Below are positions 46,075 to 53,637 of a DNA stretch of 64,000 nt, one piece after another (position 1 is the first letter of the stretch; each line of letters starts with the position of its first letter). The position numbers were made by a program, and so were the translations under genes. The notes below the pieces were generated by a model. That model did no database searches. It worked only from the letters and a program-made list of their open reading frames with translations, and was not told where the DNA came from. Source of the DNA: Streptomyces sp. NBC_00878 (lineage in GTDB: Bacteria > Actinomycetota > Actinomycetes > Streptomycetales > Streptomycetaceae); the NCBI RefSeq assembly GCF_026341515.1, contig NZ_JAPEOK010000001.1:372001-436000 (forward strand), read 5' to 3'.

Positions 46075-46631
46075 GACACCCCCTGAATTTCCAATGAGAA
46101 CCACACCCGCTTCCCCGTTTCTCCCGGCGCGGGTGGTGCGATGCCCCAGTCGTCGACCAGCGCGGCCACGATGGCGAGCCCGCGTCCGGACTCCTCGGCG
46201 ACGTCCGCCGTGCGGTGGCGCGGCAGGTCGGGCGAGCGGTCGGCGACCGTCACCCGCACTTCGTGGTCCGTGCACTCGACGGTGACGGTGACCATGTCAC
46301 CGGCGTCGGGGCTGCCGTACTTGACGGCGTTGGCGAACAGTTCGTCCGTGGCCAGGACGGCGTTGTCGAGCCGCTCGGCCGGCAGACGCAGGTACGACAG
46401 CTGTTCGGCGACCGTGCGCCGCACGCCCGAAGCGCGCGACGCCTGCGCGGGGACCACGATGCGAAGGAGCCGGGGCCCGCTCACGGCGAGGGGGGCGGCC
46501 GGAGCCGCGGGCCCGACCGGAACGGTCTGGGCCGCCTCACCGGCCCAGGGCCCGCCGACGGGGGCGTCCTGGTCCACGCCGTGCGTCAGCGACGGCGACG
46601 GCCGACGGCGGTGCGCCCTGGATGCCGTCAT
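46071..46631 (-). CDS. Anti-sigma/regulatory kinase-like HATPase protein
   Basis: 186 aa; ATG 46631 follows AAGGAGGCACG. After a ~50-residue disordered N-terminus comes an HATPase_c fold of the RsbW/SpoIIAB-like type: RLDNAVLATDELFANAVKYGSPD (N box), VTVADRSPDLPRHR and GRGLAIVAALVDDWGI (G box). No histidine phosphoacceptor domain exists. In Streptomyces such proteins neighbour XRE/DUF397 pairs and bind sigma factors or anti-anti-sigma factors. The likely partners are the regulators at 49.3-50.4 kb (inference). Confidence 0.88.
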   Translation of the reverse strand: MTASRAHRRRPSPSLTHGVDQDAPVGGPWAGEAAQTVPVGPAAPAAPLAVSGPRLLRIVVPAQASRASGVRRTVAEQLSYLRLPAERLDNAVLATDELFANAVKYGSPDAGDMVTVTVECTDHEVRVTVADRSPDLPRHRTADVAEESGRGLAIVAALVDDWGIAPPAPGETGKRVWFSLEIQGVS

Positions 46632-46763
46632 CGTGCCTCCTTCATGTGCAGCACGGGTGGGGGACGGTCTCGGTGGCTGCTCGTGCAGCCAACCGGCCGG
46701 AGCGGCGGGAGACCAGGGGGTGCGGGGGTTGTCCGGTTGCGGGCGCGTAGTGGTTTGGCATGT

Positions 46764-47615
46764 ATGTTCGATCGCGTGAGCAATGTGGGCGAAGGCCGGG
46801 CGGTCGACAGCGGGCAGGGTGCCCGCGGCTGGCCCGGCGTGAGCGGCAAGCGGGTGCTGGTCACCGGCGGCACCCGCGGGCTCGGCGAGCAGATCGTGCG
46901 ACTGCTGGCCGCCGAGGGCGCCCGGGTGGCGACGTGCGCGCGTACGGCACGGGACCTGAAGGCGCTGAGAGGGACGCTGAGCTTGGATGCCGTGGCGCCC
47001 GACCGGCTGTTCACCCGAGCTCTCGATGTCACCGAACCGAAGCGGCTGGAAGCCTTTGTCGCCGCCACGGCGAAACGTTTCGGCGGCCTGGATGGGGTGG
47101 TGGCCTGTGCGGGCGGTTCTCGTGGGCGCGGCCTCGAAGGGTCGGACGCGGAGGACTGGGCCGCGACCTGGGAACTGAACGTCGGACACACCGCGCGGCT
47201 GGTACGGGCCGCCGTCCCCCATCTGCGGACGGCGGGCGGTGGCTCGGTCGTGGTCATCTCGTCGATCTCGGGCTGGAAGCCGGGCCCGAACGCGCAGTAC
47301 GGAACCGCGAAGTCCGCGCAGATCCATCTGGCCGCCTCCCTGGCCCGCGAGCTCGGCCCGGACGGGATCCGGGTGAACGCCGTCTCGCCGGGATCGATGC
47401 TCATCCCGGGCCGCCGCTGGGACCGGATGCGCAGAGAAGAACCCGATGCCTTCGCCGCGTTCACGGCGGCCGAACTGCCGGGCGGGGAGCCGGTCGCGCC
47501 GCAGGAGGTGGCGCGCGTGGTGGCATTCCTGCTGTCGGACTGGTCGAGCGGCATCTCCGGGGCCAATCTGCCCGTGGACCGCGCCCAGAACGCGCCCTCC
47601 CCCGACGGCTACTGA
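46764..47615 (+). CDS. Short-chain dehydrogenase/reductase (SDR)
   Basis: 283 aa. ATG 46764 is used; GTG 46776 is an alternative. The NAD(P) motif is VLVTGGTRGLGEQI, and the catalytic Ser-Tyr-Lys set is in VVISSISGWKPGPNAQYGTAKSA (Y-x3-K). It contains GGLDGVVACAGG and LNVGHTARLV as expected. It oxidises or reduces an unknown alcohol/ketone. Divergent from the HATPase gene. Confidence 0.92.
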   Translation: MFDRVSNVGEGRAVDSGQGARGWPGVSGKRVLVTGGTRGLGEQIVRLLAAEGARVATCARTARDLKALRGTLSLDAVAPDRLFTRALDVTEPKRLEAFVAATAKRFGGLDGVVACAGGSRGRGLEGSDAEDWAATWELNVGHTARLVRAAVPHLRTAGGGSVVVISSISGWKPGPNAQYGTAKSAQIHLAASLARELGPDGIRVNAVSPGSMLIPGRRWDRMRREEPDAFAAFTAAELPGGEPVAPQEVARVVAFLLSDWSSGISGANLPVDRAQNAPSPDGY

Positions 47616-47650
47616 GCCGCCGGACGGGCCGGTCGCGCCTGGGCCGATGG

Positions 47651-49075
47651 TCATGCCACCGCCCCCAGCACCGGTCGGGACCTGCGCTCGAACTCCTGGA
47701 CCAGCGGCTCGTGGCGGCGGGACTCCAGCCTCCTGCGGAAGTCGCGCAGGGCCTGGATGGACCGCTCGCTGTGCATCGCGCTGAGGGTGTCGAGCGCCTC
47801 GGTCGCCGTGCCGATGGCCTCGTCGAGGCGGTTCTGCTGGAGGTGCGCGGTCGCCAGTACGGAACGGCTGATGGCCTGGCGCCTGCGCCGGTCGGCGTTG
47901 GCGTCGACGGACTCACCGGCGGTGCGCTCCGCCTGCGCGGCGAGGCCGAGGTCGCGGAAGCACAGGGCGGACTCGGCCTGCAGATAGTGGTGGTCGAGGA
48001 AGCTCACCCACGCGGACTCCTGCGCGGCTCCCCGGCTCGCGTCCAGTTGCTGTTCCGCGAGCTTCAGGGCCTCGGCCGTCTCGCCGGAGCGGCCCCGTGC
48101 CGCGTGTCCGCGCGCCGACATGGCGTACAGGCGCATCAGGCCGAGCGGGCTGCCCGAGTCCTTCGCGGTCGCGATGCCCGCCCTGGCCAGTGCCACGCCC
48201 TCGTCCGGGCGGCCGAGGCTGGTGGCGAGGTGGGAGAGACCGGCCAGGATCTGGCCGCCCAGCACGCGGTCGCGGCCCTCGGCGCAGAGCCGCAGCGCCT
48301 GGGTCATATAGCGCTGTGCGAGTCCGTACTCCCCCGCGTCGTACGAACTCCAGCCGGCCATCGCGGCGAGGCGGGCGGCCGCGGCGTACAGCAGTCGCTG
48401 CTGGTGCGGGGGGGTGCCTCGGCGCTGGAGCAGGGGCACGACCTCGGTGCACAGGTAGTGCACGATGCTGGTGCGCACTCCCCCGCCGCCGAAGTGGTTG
48501 TCCATCTGGTCGAACATGCCGATCATGGCGTGCACCTGCTCGACGGGCCCGCCGTCGGTGACCGGCGCGAGCCGAGCGGCGTCGTTGTTCCCGGCGTGCT
48601 CCACCATCCAGAGCAGCCACTCGCGCTGAGGGTTCGTCAGGGCGCCCGCGACGAAGGGGACCGCGCCGAGGAGGCTGCGGCGGGAGATGTCGGTGGAACC
48701 CAGTTCGGCCAAGGTGTGCAAGGTGTCTGCCAGGTCTTCGCGGTACACAAGTGCCCTGCCGGCGACCGGGCGTTGCTGGTCGGGGGGCAGGAAGCCGAGG
48801 TCCGTGGGCGAGACGGCGTGGCCGAGTCGCTCGGACAGCACGGCGGCGATCAACTCCGGCGTGTTTGCCCGGGGTTGCTGGCCGTTCAGCCAGCGGGTGA
48901 CCGACGCCTTGTCGTAGTTCGAGTCCGCACCCTGTCTGCGCCCCAGTTCGTTGACCCGCAGGGCGAGCGAGGCGTAGGAGCAGCCGGCGTCTCTGAGGGC
49001 GGCCGCCAGTGCCTTGTTGGCCCCGGCGGGCCCCTTGCTCGGGCTCCTCGATTGTCCGTCGGTCACGCTGGCCAT
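47651..49075 (-). CDS. NsdA-like TPR regulatory protein with N-terminal HTH
   Basis: 474 aa from ATG 49075 (MASVTDGQSRSPSKG). Residues ~20-95 form an XRE-like helical DNA-binding region (LAAALRDAGCSYASLALRVNELGRRQGADSNYDKASVTRWLNGQQPRANTPELIAAVLSERLGHAVSPTDLGF). The C-terminal two thirds are TPR-like repeats (AGEYGLAQRYMTQALRLCAEGRDRVLGGQ; HLQQNRLDEAIGTATEALDTL). In Streptomyces, NsdA and its paralogues repress sporulation and antibiotic production. It is divergent from the XRE gene at 49321, with a palindrome in between. Confidence 0.85.
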   Translation of the reverse strand: MASVTDGQSRSPSKGPAGANKALAAALRDAGCSYASLALRVNELGRRQGADSNYDKASVTRWLNGQQPRANTPELIAAVLSERLGHAVSPTDLGFLPPDQQRPVAGRALVYREDLADTLHTLAELGSTDISRRSLLGAVPFVAGALTNPQREWLLWMVEHAGNNDAARLAPVTDGGPVEQVHAMIGMFDQMDNHFGGGGVRTSIVHYLCTEVVPLLQRRGTPPHQQRLLYAAAARLAAMAGWSSYDAGEYGLAQRYMTQALRLCAEGRDRVLGGQILAGLSHLATSLGRPDEGVALARAGIATAKDSGSPLGLMRLYAMSARGHAARGRSGETAEALKLAEQQLDASRGAAQESAWVSFLDHHYLQAESALCFRDLGLAAQAERTAGESVDANADRRRRQAISRSVLATAHLQQNRLDEAIGTATEALDTLSAMHSERSIQALRDFRRRLESRRHEPLVQEFERRSRPVLGAVA

Positions 49076-49192
49076 CCAGGTCTCGCATCGCGGTGCTGCG
49101 GTCCGCCCTTCCTGCCAGGGCGTCAACTCCACGGCGGCGGTGCGCTGTTGTGCGCCGTAGCCGCCGGACTGTGCGGCAGGTCACTCGGTCAC

Positions 49193-49198
49193 TATGAT
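49193..49198 (+). promoter_or_regulatory. Possible -10 box (TATGAT)
   Basis: TATGAT lies 123 bp before the GTG of the XRE gene, with no good -35 (TGTGCG at 17 bp spacing). Weak. Confidence 0.25.
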
Positions 49199-49224
49199 GG
49201 CCGACACGCACAACCCGCAACAAG

Positions 49225-49245
49225 CGTTCTGATAATTTCAGAACG
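49225..49245. promoter_or_regulatory. 21-bp palindrome between NsdA-like and XRE genes
   Basis: Arms CGTTCTGA and TCAGAACG with spacer TAATT. It is the only strong inverted repeat in the 245-bp divergent gap and is a likely operator for the XRE-DUF5753 regulator. Confidence 0.55.
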
Positions 49246-49320
49246 ATCCGCATCGCTCTGTCTGTGCCGCCGACGCCGTGGCACACTGCACGCTGTGACG
49301 GCCGTTCCGGGAGGTAGGAC

Positions 49321-50187
49321 GTGAGCGACAACCGCTCGGGCGGCAGCGCACCGACCGTCCTGCGGATGGTTCTCGGCAAGCGGCTCCGACATCTGCGGGA
49401 ACAGGCCGGAGTCTCCTTCGAGGACGCGGCGCGGGCCATCGAGGTCACTCCTCTGACGGTCCGCCGGATCGAAAAGGCCGAGGTCGGCCTCCGTATCCCC
49501 TACGTCAGGGAGTTGCTGCACACCTACGGAGTTCCGGACTCCGAGATAGACGACTTCCTCGCCATGGCCAGGGAGGCAAACCAGCCCGGCTGGTGGTACT
49601 CGTACCGTGACGTGCTGCCGGAGTGGTTCAGCGCCTACGTGAGCCTGGAGAGCGAAGCCAGCGTCATCCGTCTCTACGAACCCCACTACGTCCCGGGCCT
49701 GTTACAGACGCACGACTACGCGGCAGCGCTCATGCACATCGGCTTTCCGAACGAGACGAAGGAGGACATCGACCGCCGCGTCGCCCTGCGCCTCAAGCGC
49801 CAGGACCTGCTCGCGAAATCCAGCGCGCCTGCCGTCTGGGCCATCCTGGACGAGACGGTGCTGCGCCGTCCGGTGGGCGGGGCCGAGGTGATGCGGGCCC
49901 AGATCGACCGGCTGAACGAGGTCCTGGACATGCCGAAGGTCCGGATCCAGATCCTGCGCTACTCCGTGGGAGCCCACCCGGGCGCGTTCGGCCCGTTCCA
50001 CCACTTCCGCTTCGGCTTCTCCGAACTTCCCGATGTCGTCTACACCGAGAGCCTCGTCGGCTCGGTCTACGTCGACCGGCCGGCCGACGTCGTGACGTAC
50101 CTCGAAGTAATGGACCGGATGTCCGTGCAGGCGGAGCCGGTCACTCGGACCAGGGCCATCCTGGCTGAACTGCGTAAGGAGTTGTGA
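49321..50187 (+). CDS. XRE-DUF5753 transcriptional regulator (WhiJ/AbaA-like) with TTA codon
   Basis: 288 aa from GTG 49321. The HTH_31-type domain (~14-70) reads LGKRLRHLREQAGVSFEDAARAIEVTPLTVRRIEKAEVGL. DUF5753 (~95-280) begins VSLESEASVIRLYEPHYVPGLLQTHDY and ends MSVQAEPVTRTRAILAELRKEL. Codon 128 (49702-49704) is TTA, the rarest Streptomyces codon, read by the bldA tRNA, so its translation should wait for late growth. It is followed at 3 bp by a DUF397 gene, as in WhiJ-type pairs that gate development or antibiotic production. Confidence 0.93.
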   Translation: MSDNRSGGSAPTVLRMVLGKRLRHLREQAGVSFEDAARAIEVTPLTVRRIEKAEVGLRIPYVRELLHTYGVPDSEIDDFLAMAREANQPGWWYSYRDVLPEWFSAYVSLESEASVIRLYEPHYVPGLLQTHDYAAALMHIGFPNETKEDIDRRVALRLKRQDLLAKSSAPAVWAILDETVLRRPVGGAEVMRAQIDRLNEVLDMPKVRIQILRYSVGAHPGAFGPFHHFRFGFSELPDVVYTESLVGSVYVDRPADVVTYLEVMDRMSVQAEPVTRTRAILAELRKEL

Positions 50188-50190
50188 GCC

Positions 50191-50436
50191 ATGAGTTCCA
50201 TGGAGCCCACCTACAGCGGCATGCCCGCCATCGATCTGGGAACCGAGGGCTGGGAGAAGCCCTGGAGCGGCACCAACGGCGGCAGCTGCGTCGAGGCCAA
50301 GCGACTGCCCGACGGCAGCGTCGCGTTCCGCCAGTCCAAGGACCCGGACGGGCCCGCCCTGATCTACACCCGGGACGAGATGATCTCGTTCCTGGAGGGC
50401 GCGAAGTCCGGCCAGGCCGACTTCCTCGTCGCCTGA
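50191..50436 (+). CDS. DUF397 small protein
   Basis: 81 aa. GTNGGSCVEAKRLPDGSVAFRQSKDPDGPALIYTRDEMISFLEGAKSGQADFLVA is the DUF397 core. AAGGAG lies 9 nt before the ATG, in the end of the XRE gene. DUF397 proteins act as partners or antagonists of the adjacent XRE-DUF5753 regulator. Confidence 0.95.
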   Translation: MSSMEPTYSGMPAIDLGTEGWEKPWSGTNGGSCVEAKRLPDGSVAFRQSKDPDGPALIYTRDEMISFLEGAKSGQADFLVA

Positions 50437-50498
50437 CACCCGCGTCGCCCGGCACCGCGCCCAACTCCCGCGTCACGAGCCCGCGTTCGGACACCACG

Positions 50499-50605
50499 GC
50501 ACACCCCGACGCCACCACTCGCCCGGACGCCACCGTTCGCCCGGGCCGGGCAGCGCCACTACGCCCGCACAACCGTCCACCACTACGGCCGCACAACCGG
50601 ACAAC
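50499..50605 (+). repeat. C-rich imperfect repeats after the DUF397 gene
   Basis: Two pairs of near-repeats, GACGCCACC(A/G)(C/T)TCGCCCG and CCACTACG(C/G)CCGCACAACCG, fill the gap between the DUF397 stop and the next gene. They lie in an open frame that is not thought to be coding. Confidence 0.6.
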
Positions 50606-50676
50606 CCGCACGCGCACTCCCGCCGTGCGGGTCGCCCGGCCACACTGAGCGAGTCGGTCGTCCTGGAGGGAGTGGC

Positions 50677-51192
50677 ATGCGCACGCTCCATGAGGCCCTC
50701 GGCCGGTGCCGGACACTGGTCGTCGAGGGCCCCGACGGCATCGACCGAAGCGGACTGCTCGCCGAACTGGTCCGCAACGGATTCATGATCAGGCGCTCAC
50801 GGGGCCATCTGCACCATGTGGACCCGACGCGTCCGTACCGCGAACTCCTCGCCGCGCCCGGCCGCCTGGCGGTCGACGGCGGCATCATCCACGAACTGGT
50901 CTACGGGCCACTGCGCCGCGGGCACTCCCGGGTGACCTGGATCCAGGCGCTCGACTTCGCCGAGTCCGTGGCCGAACGGGACGGCGCCCTGCTCCATGTG
51001 ACGGACTCGGGACGAGAGACGGGCACGGAGAGCGCCGATGCGGCCGACGCCTACCTCCGTGCGGTCCGCACCCTCGCCCAGCACGTCCCCGTCGTCACTC
51101 TCGATATCGCCGGCCCCGGCCCGCCCCTACGCGCGTCCACCGCCACGCCTCCTCAACTGGGGCGATGCAAACGGAAGTTGACGGTAGGTTAG
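50677..51192 (+). CDS. Thymidylate/deoxynucleoside-kinase-like protein with degenerate P-loop
   Basis: 171 aa; GGAGGGAG precedes ATG 50677. The N-terminus aligns with dTMP/deoxynucleoside kinases: TLVVEGPDGIDRSGLLAELVRNG where a kinase has EGxDGAGKSTL. The catalytic Lys is Arg and the Gly before it Asp. DGGIIHELVYGPLRRG matches the DRGxxSExVYG substrate loop. It is likely a catalytically altered relative, perhaps a nucleotide sensor. Next to a DUF574 methyltransferase 35 bp downstream. Confidence 0.65.
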   Translation: MRTLHEALGRCRTLVVEGPDGIDRSGLLAELVRNGFMIRRSRGHLHHVDPTRPYRELLAAPGRLAVDGGIIHELVYGPLRRGHSRVTWIQALDFAESVAERDGALLHVTDSGRETGTESADAADAYLRAVRTLAQHVPVVTLDIAGPGPPLRASTATPPQLGRCKRKLTVG

Positions 51193-51227
51193 TGACAGAC
51201 CGCGTGACGCACGGCAGGAGACCTCCC

Positions 51228-52037
51228 ATGGCAGACGGCCAATCCACTCCCGACCAAGACGCTTTGTCCAAGATCGACACCACGGTGCCGCACTCGGCCC
51301 GCATCTGGAACTACTGGATGGGCGGCAAGGACAACTACGAGGTCGACCGGGAGGCGGGCGACGCCTACCGCGAGATCGCGCCGAACATCGAGACGATGGC
51401 CCGCGCCTCCCGCGGCTATCTGATCCGTACCGTGACCTTCGTCGCCGGAGAGCTGGGCATCCGCCAGTTCCTCGACATCGGCACGGGCCTTCCCACGTAC
51501 GACAACACCCACCAGGTCGCCCAGCGCGTGGCGCCCGAGTCGCGGATCGTCTACGTGGACAACGACCCGCTGGTACTGCGGCACGCCCAGGCACTGCTCA
51601 CCAGCACCCCCGAGGGCGTCACGGACTACATCGACGCGGACCTGCACGAGCCCGAGAAGATCATCGAGGCCGCGGGCAAGATCCTGGACTTCGACAAGCC
51701 CGTCGCGCTGATGCTGATGGGCATCCTGGGCCACATCCAGGACTACGAGGAGGCCCAGTCGATCGTCCGCCGCCTCCAGGCCGCCCTGCCGTCGGGCAGT
51801 TACTTCGTGCACTACGACAGCACCGACACCGACGCCGAACTGAAGCGTGCCCAGGAGGGCTACGACGACACCGGCGCCGTCCCGTACGTGCTGCGCAGCC
51901 CACGGCAGATCTCCGTCTACTACGACGGCCTGGAACTGCTGGATCCCGGCATCGTCTCCTGTCCGCTGTGGCGCCCCGAGCCGGGCACCACTCCGGAACC
52001 GACGGACGTGTACGGGGGCATCGCCCGCAAGCCCTGA
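51228..52037 (+). CDS. SAM-dependent methyltransferase of the DUF574 (Methyltransf_19) family
   Basis: 269 aa; AGGAGA 6 nt before ATG 51228. The family opening PHSARIWNYWMGGKDNYEVDREAGD is unmistakable. The SAM motif is QFLDIGTGLPTYDNTHQVAQ, followed by IVYVDNDPLVLRHAQALL. These enzymes are abundant in Streptomyces and mostly uncharacterised. The stop TGA is in the first unit of a 7-bp tandem repeat. Confidence 0.92.
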   Translation: MADGQSTPDQDALSKIDTTVPHSARIWNYWMGGKDNYEVDREAGDAYREIAPNIETMARASRGYLIRTVTFVAGELGIRQFLDIGTGLPTYDNTHQVAQRVAPESRIVYVDNDPLVLRHAQALLTSTPEGVTDYIDADLHEPEKIIEAAGKILDFDKPVALMLMGILGHIQDYEEAQSIVRRLQAALPSGSYFVHYDSTDTDAELKRAQEGYDDTGAVPYVLRSPRQISVYYDGLELLDPGIVSCPLWRPEPGTTPEPTDVYGGIARKP

Positions 52038-52062
52038 GCCCTGCGCCCTGCGCCCTGCGCCC
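52031..52062 (+). repeat. 7-bp tandem repeat spanning the methyltransferase stop codon
   Basis: GCCCTGA, then three copies of GCCCTGC and a partial GCCC. The first unit contains the stop codon. Confidence 0.75.
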
Positions 52063-52068
52063 ATCGTC

Positions 52069-52099
52069 GGCCCTGACGCCCCCCGTTGGCGCCAGGGCC
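52069..52099. terminator. Terminator between convergent methyltransferase and oxidase
   Basis: GGCCCTGACGCC (52069-52080) pairs with GGCGCCAGGGCC (52088-52099) with one mismatch and a 7-nt loop. Confidence 0.6.
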
Positions 52100-52123
52100 G
52101 GTCTCGGGTGCGGGTCCGGCCGG

Positions 52124-53521
52124 TCAGGGCCGCGCGGCCGGCTGAATGTTCTGGTTGAGCCGGAACAGGTTGGCCGGGTCGTACTCGGCCTTGATCCGGG
52201 CCAGCCGGGCGTAGTTGTCGCGGTAGCTGGCCCGTACGCGCTCCTGGCCCTCGTCCATCATCATGTTCACGTAGGCGCCGCCCGCCGAGTACGGGTGGAG
52301 GGCCTCGAAGTAGTCGACGGTCCACCGCTTGATGTCGTCGGCGTTGGCCGGGTCGGGGTCCACGCCCGCGTAGACGGACGCCCAGCGTGCGTCACGGTAG
52401 CTCCAGGCGGTGTCGGTCGGCGCGTGGTCGTGGACGGCGCCGTCGATCGGGTACAGGTGCATCGTCGACTTCATGGTCGGCAGTTCGGCGCCGAACTTGG
52501 CGTGCAGGTCGATGGCTTCGGCGGGGATCTCGTTGACGAAGTCGGCACGCCAGTACCACTGGTCGCCGGGCGGGTAGAGGCCGTCGAAGGCACCCTGGAT
52601 CGCGGGGTGCGGCATCGGCGCGGGGCCGTGCAGCATCGGCTGCGGCAGGGCGTCGAGCAGCGGTGCCATCGCGCGGGCCGCGGCGTCCGTGTCCTCTCCG
52701 GCATAACACCAGACGACACCGCAGGCCTTGCGCCCATGGAGTTCCTCGGGGAACGGCGGGGCGGGCGGGACGGCGCCGATCAGGAAGAATCCGTTCAGTT
52801 CGCGCGGCGCGTGCGGAATGAAGTCGCGGTAGGCGGCGAGGACTTCGGCGCACTGCTCGACGGGCCAGAACGTCGGGCCGGCGACGACCGTGCTCACCTC
52901 GTGCAGCCGGAACCGGAACGAGGTGACGACTCCGAAGTTGCCGCCTCCGCCACGGATCGCCCAGAACAGATCGGGGTTCTCGTCGGCGCTCGCGCGCACG
53001 TACCGGCCGTCCGCCAGGACGAGTTCGGCCTCCAGCAGGTTGTCGACGGTCAGCCCGCACTTGCGGGAGAGATGGCCGAGGCCGCCGCCGAGCGTGAGGC
53101 CCCCGACACCGGTCGTGGAGATGATGCCGCTCGGGGTGGCCAGACCGTGCGCGTTGGTGGCCTGGTCCACCTCGCCCCAGACGCAGCCGCCGCCGACGCG
53201 GACCGTCCTGGCCGCCGGGTCGACCTCGATGTCCTTGAGCGGGGACAGGTCGACGACCACGCCGCCGTCGCAGGTCCCGAGTCCCGCGCCGTGGTGCCCG
53301 CCACCGCGTACGGCGAGCGGAAGGTCGTGGGCGCGGGCGAAGCCGATGGCGTGCGTGACGTCCTCGGCGCTCGTACAGCGCGCCACCAGGGCGGGCCGAC
53401 GGTCGATCATCGCGTTGTAGACGGGACGGGCCTCGTCGTAGGCGGAGTCGTCCGGCCCGATCAACTCCCCCTTGAACTGGGTGAGTTCCTGCCGGGCCGC
53501 CTGTGCTGGTGTGACGGACAT
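52124..53521 (-). CDS. Secondary-metabolite-type FAD-linked oxidase (PCMH + BBE)
   Basis: 465 aa; the second ATG (53521) is 7 nt from GGGGG and so preferred over 53527. PCMH FAD domain: RPALVARCTSAEDVTHAIGFARAHDLPLAVRGGGHHGAGLGTCDGG, with the flavin-linking His in GGHH. The usual Cys of bicovalent berberine-bridge enzymes (in the GxCxxVG segment) is absent (PSGIISTTGVGG), so one covalent bond, as in 6-hydroxy-D-nicotine oxidase. A C-terminal BBE segment ends YARLARIKAEYDPANLFRLNQNIQP. Substrate unknown. Confidence 0.9.
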   Translation of the reverse strand: MSVTPAQAARQELTQFKGELIGPDDSAYDEARPVYNAMIDRRPALVARCTSAEDVTHAIGFARAHDLPLAVRGGGHHGAGLGTCDGGVVVDLSPLKDIEVDPAARTVRVGGGCVWGEVDQATNAHGLATPSGIISTTGVGGLTLGGGLGHLSRKCGLTVDNLLEAELVLADGRYVRASADENPDLFWAIRGGGGNFGVVTSFRFRLHEVSTVVAGPTFWPVEQCAEVLAAYRDFIPHAPRELNGFFLIGAVPPAPPFPEELHGRKACGVVWCYAGEDTDAAARAMAPLLDALPQPMLHGPAPMPHPAIQGAFDGLYPPGDQWYWRADFVNEIPAEAIDLHAKFGAELPTMKSTMHLYPIDGAVHDHAPTDTAWSYRDARWASVYAGVDPDPANADDIKRWTVDYFEALHPYSAGGAYVNMMMDEGQERVRASYRDNYARLARIKAEYDPANLFRLNQNIQPAARP

Positions 53522-53637
53522 GTGCATCCCCCGATCCTGGGACCCGGCTTCCGGGCCCCTTCCATGCGCCCGTTTCTAGTCCCGTCCCCCGTGCGCGGAT
53601 ATCCGTGCCGACCACTCACCTCGGCGTCGGCGGCTAC

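Noticed and set aside
50184..50648. Frame extending past DUF397 with HPDATTRPDAT-type repeats
   Set aside because: It overlaps the DUF397 gene in another frame and only reads the C-rich repeats; no start context.
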